This document shows, one piece after another, positions 6,244 to 7,564 of a stretch of 7,564 nt of DNA. The notes beneath the pieces were generated by a model that saw only the letters and a list, made by a program, of their open reading frames with translations, was not told the DNA's origin and ran no database searches. Position 1 is the stretch's first letter, and every line of letters starts with the position of its first letter. The DNA is from Burkholderiales bacterium. Lineage in GTDB: Bacteria; Pseudomonadota; Gammaproteobacteria; Burkholderiales; Burkholderiaceae_C. The stretch covers positions 1 to 7,564 of the forward strand of contig JANXTP010000229.1 in NCBI GenBank assembly GCA_025352345.1. The letters run 5' to 3'. The position numbers and the translations under genes were made by a program.

Positions 6244-7248
6244 ATGCACACACCTCCTGCCTACCCCAGCAGCCGCCCGAGGCGCCTGCGCAAAGACGAA
6301 TTCAGCCGCGCCATGGTGCGCGAACACCGGCTGCATGCCAGCGACCTGATCCTGCCGGCGTTCGTCACCGCAGGGCACAACCAGGTGCAGGACGTGGCCT
6401 CGATGCCCGGCGTGCAACGGGTGACGCTGGACAAGCTGCTGCCGGTCGCCGAGAGCTGCCTGAACCTGGGCATCCCGGTGCTGGCGTTGTTCCCGGTGAT
6501 CGACACGGCGCTGAAGACTGAAGACGGTGCCGAAGCGCTGAACCCCGAAGGCCTGGTGCCCACCGTGGTGCGCGAGTTGAAGCGTCGCTTTCCTGAACTC
6601 GGCGTGCTCACCGATGTGGCGCTCGACCCCTACACCAGCCACGGCCAGGACGGCCTGCTCGACGCCACCGGCTACATCGTCAACGACGCCACGGTGGAGG
6701 TGCTGCGCCGCCAGGCGCTGGTGCACGCCCAGGCGGGTGTGGACATCGTGGCCCCCAGCGACATGATGGACGGCAGGATCGGTGCGATCCGCCATGCGCT
6801 GGAAGCGCAAGGGCACGTCCACACCAAGATCATGGCCTACAGCGCCAAGTACGCCAGCGCCTTTTACGGCCCGTTCCGCGACGCCGTGGGCTCGGCTGGC
6901 AACCTGGGCAAGAGCAACAAGAAGGTCTACCAGATGGACCCCGGCAACAGCGACGAGGCGCTGCGCGAAGTGGCGCTCGACATCGCCGAAGGCGCCGACA
7001 TGGTGATGGTCAAACCCGGCATGCCCTACCTCGACATCGTGCGCCGAGTGAAAGACGAATTTCGCGTGCCGACCTTCGTCTACCAAGTCAGCGGCGAGTA
7101 CGCGATGTTGAAAGCCGCTGCGGCCAACGGCTGGCTCGACCACGACGCGGTGATGATGGAAAGCCTGCTCGCCTTCAAGCGCGCCGGCGCCGACGGCGTG
7201 CTGACCTACTTCGCGCTCGACGCGGCACGGCTGATGAAGGCCGACTGA
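6244..7248 (+). CDS. hemB: Porphobilinogen synthase (delta-aminolevulinic acid dehydratase) HemB
   Basis: HemB condenses two 5-aminolevulinate molecules into porphobilinogen, the first common step of tetrapyrrole synthesis, in the cytoplasm. The 334-residue length is normal. The two Schiff-base lysines are K202 in SAKYASAFYGPFRDA and K257 in VMVKPGMPYLDIV. The metal region reads TDVALDPYTSHGQDG (123-137): aspartates D124, D128 and D136 replace the cysteines of the zinc enzymes, so this is the magnesium-responsive type known from Pseudomonas. Other conserved parts are LILPAFV (35-41), PSDMMDGRIGAIR (171-183), VYQMDPGN (228-235) and VYQVSGEYAM (279-288). An Arg-rich N-terminal arm (SSRPRRLRKDEF) precedes the barrel, consistent with the arm that mediates oligomer assembly in this family. 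No Shine-Dalgarno sequence precedes the ATG at 6244. It is transcribed divergently from hemJ and followed after 19 bases by a probable corA gene. Confidence 0.98.
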   Translation: MHTPPAYPSSRPRRLRKDEFSRAMVREHRLHASDLILPAFVTAGHNQVQDVASMPGVQRVTLDKLLPVAESCLNLGIPVLALFPVIDTALKTEDGAEALNPEGLVPTVVRELKRRFPELGVLTDVALDPYTSHGQDGLLDATGYIVNDATVEVLRRQALVHAQAGVDIVAPSDMMDGRIGAIRHALEAQGHVHTKIMAYSAKYASAFYGPFRDAVGSAGNLGKSNKKVYQMDPGNSDEALREVALDIAEGADMVMVKPGMPYLDIVRRVKDEFRVPTFVYQVSGEYAMLKAAAANGWLDHDAVMMESLLAFKRAGADGVLTYFALDAARLMKAD

Positions 7249-7258
7249 CCCTGGCGCT

Positions 7259-7262
7259 GGAG
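7259..7262 (+). promoter_or_regulatory. Shine-Dalgarno sequence for the corA-like gene
   Basis: GGAG (continuing as GGAGAGG) lies five bases before the ATG at 7268-7270, inside the 19-base gap after hemB. It supports that start codon and translation from a shared hemB transcript. Confidence 0.65.
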
Positions 7263-7267
7263 AGGCG

Positions 7268-7564
7268 ATGCGTGTCTTCCACGTCAGCGGCGAACAGTTC
7301 AGCGAACTCGACGATCTGCCCGAGTCGCTGCCGGCGACTGGCTACCTGTGGATCGGCAGCGCGCGCCGTGAATTCGAGGTGCAGGCCGCGGCGCTGCAAA
7401 CCGCACTGCAGCGCTGGACCGGTGGGCAGCTGGTCGACCTGCACATCGCCGACCTGCTGAACAACCAGCTGCCCTCGCACTTCGACTACACCTCGTGGTA
7501 CGACATGCTGGTGTTCCGGCGCCTCGCGGCCGGTGAAGGCAGCGCGCCGATGTTCCTCGACGAC
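7268..7564 (+). CDS. corA: Probable CorA-family magnesium transporter, N-terminal fragment (cut by window edge)
   Basis: An open frame runs from the ATG at 7268 to the window end (99 codons, no stop). The peptide starts MRVFHVSGEQFSELDDLPE, continues with GYLWIGSARREFE, and contains LVDLHIADLLNNQLPSHFDY followed by TSWYDMLVFRRLAAGEG. The pattern of a helix leading into D-L-x-N-x-x-x-P-S-x-F-D-Y, then a strand-like LVFRRL, fits the cytoplasmic N-terminal domain of CorA-type Mg2+ channels as I recall them from Burkholderiales, where such a gene often follows hemB. The defining C-terminal parts (two membrane helices and the GMN loop motif) are beyond the window, so the identification rests on partial sequence and context. 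The start has a good ribosome-binding site. The 19-base spacing suggests co-transcription with hemB, whose product is a magnesium-type enzyme. Confidence 0.72.
   Translation, partial: MRVFHVSGEQFSELDDLPESLPATGYLWIGSARREFEVQAAALQTALQRWTGGQLVDLHIADLLNNQLPSHFDYTSWYDMLVFRRLAAGEGSAPMFLDD

Noticed and set aside
5148..6521. Plus-strand open frame of 457 codons antisense to the vanZ-like and hemJ genes and running into hemB
   Set aside because: It crosses the divergent intergenic region and overlaps the start of hemB in another frame. The composition is low-complexity Gln/Arg/His with no recognisable motif, so it is a coding shadow.
6229..7143. Minus-strand open frame antisense to hemB
   Set aside because: The plus-strand frame is a complete HemB with both active-site lysines. 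The antisense product has His/Val/Gly repeats typical of shadows.

Overview
The window looks like ordinary chromosomal DNA from a high-GC betaproteobacterium, most likely order Burkholderiales. The codon third positions are strongly G/C-biased, and HemB, LipB, the YbeD-family protein and the [2Fe-2S] ferredoxin read like Burkholderiales homologues from memory. No database search was possible. The coding density is very high: no gene-free stretch exceeds about 100 bases. I see no tRNA, rRNA, CRISPR array, insertion sequence or phage gene.

Layout. Nine genes lie on the minus strand from about 6143 down to 1. In transcription order they are a HemJ/CopD-type membrane protein, a VanZ-family membrane protein, a thioredoxin-like [2Fe-2S] ferredoxin, a small alpha/beta hydrolase, a D-Ala-D-Ala carboxypeptidase (DacA type), a D-amino acid transaminase (Dat), a YbeD/UPF0250 protein, octanoyltransferase LipB, and the N-terminal third of lipoyl synthase LipA, which is cut by the left window edge. 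Gaps are short (from a 3-base overlap to about 61 bases), so much of this run may be co-transcribed. A 100-base divergent region (6144-6243) separates it from two plus-strand genes: hemB (complete) and the first 99 codons of a probable CorA-type magnesium transporter, cut by the right edge.

How the genes fit together. LipB moves an octanoyl group from acyl carrier protein to target lipoyl domains, and LipA inserts two sulfurs to make lipoate. The neighbours dacA, ybeD, lipB and lipA keep the order known from Escherichia coli, but here a D-amino acid transaminase sits between dacA and ybeD. That pairs an enzyme releasing D-alanine from peptidoglycan with one that can transaminate D-alanine. 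At the other end, hemB (porphobilinogen synthase) is divergent from a gene whose protein matches the HemJ type of protoporphyrinogen oxidase, so two haem-synthesis steps may share one control region. The HemB metal site is of the magnesium type, and a probable magnesium transporter gene follows it directly.

I found no convincing new biological system. The points most worth a second look are the HemJ assignment beside hemB, the dacA-dat pairing, the roughly 29-residue insertion next to the catalytic lysine of LipB, and the long unassigned C-terminal half of the VanZ-family protein.
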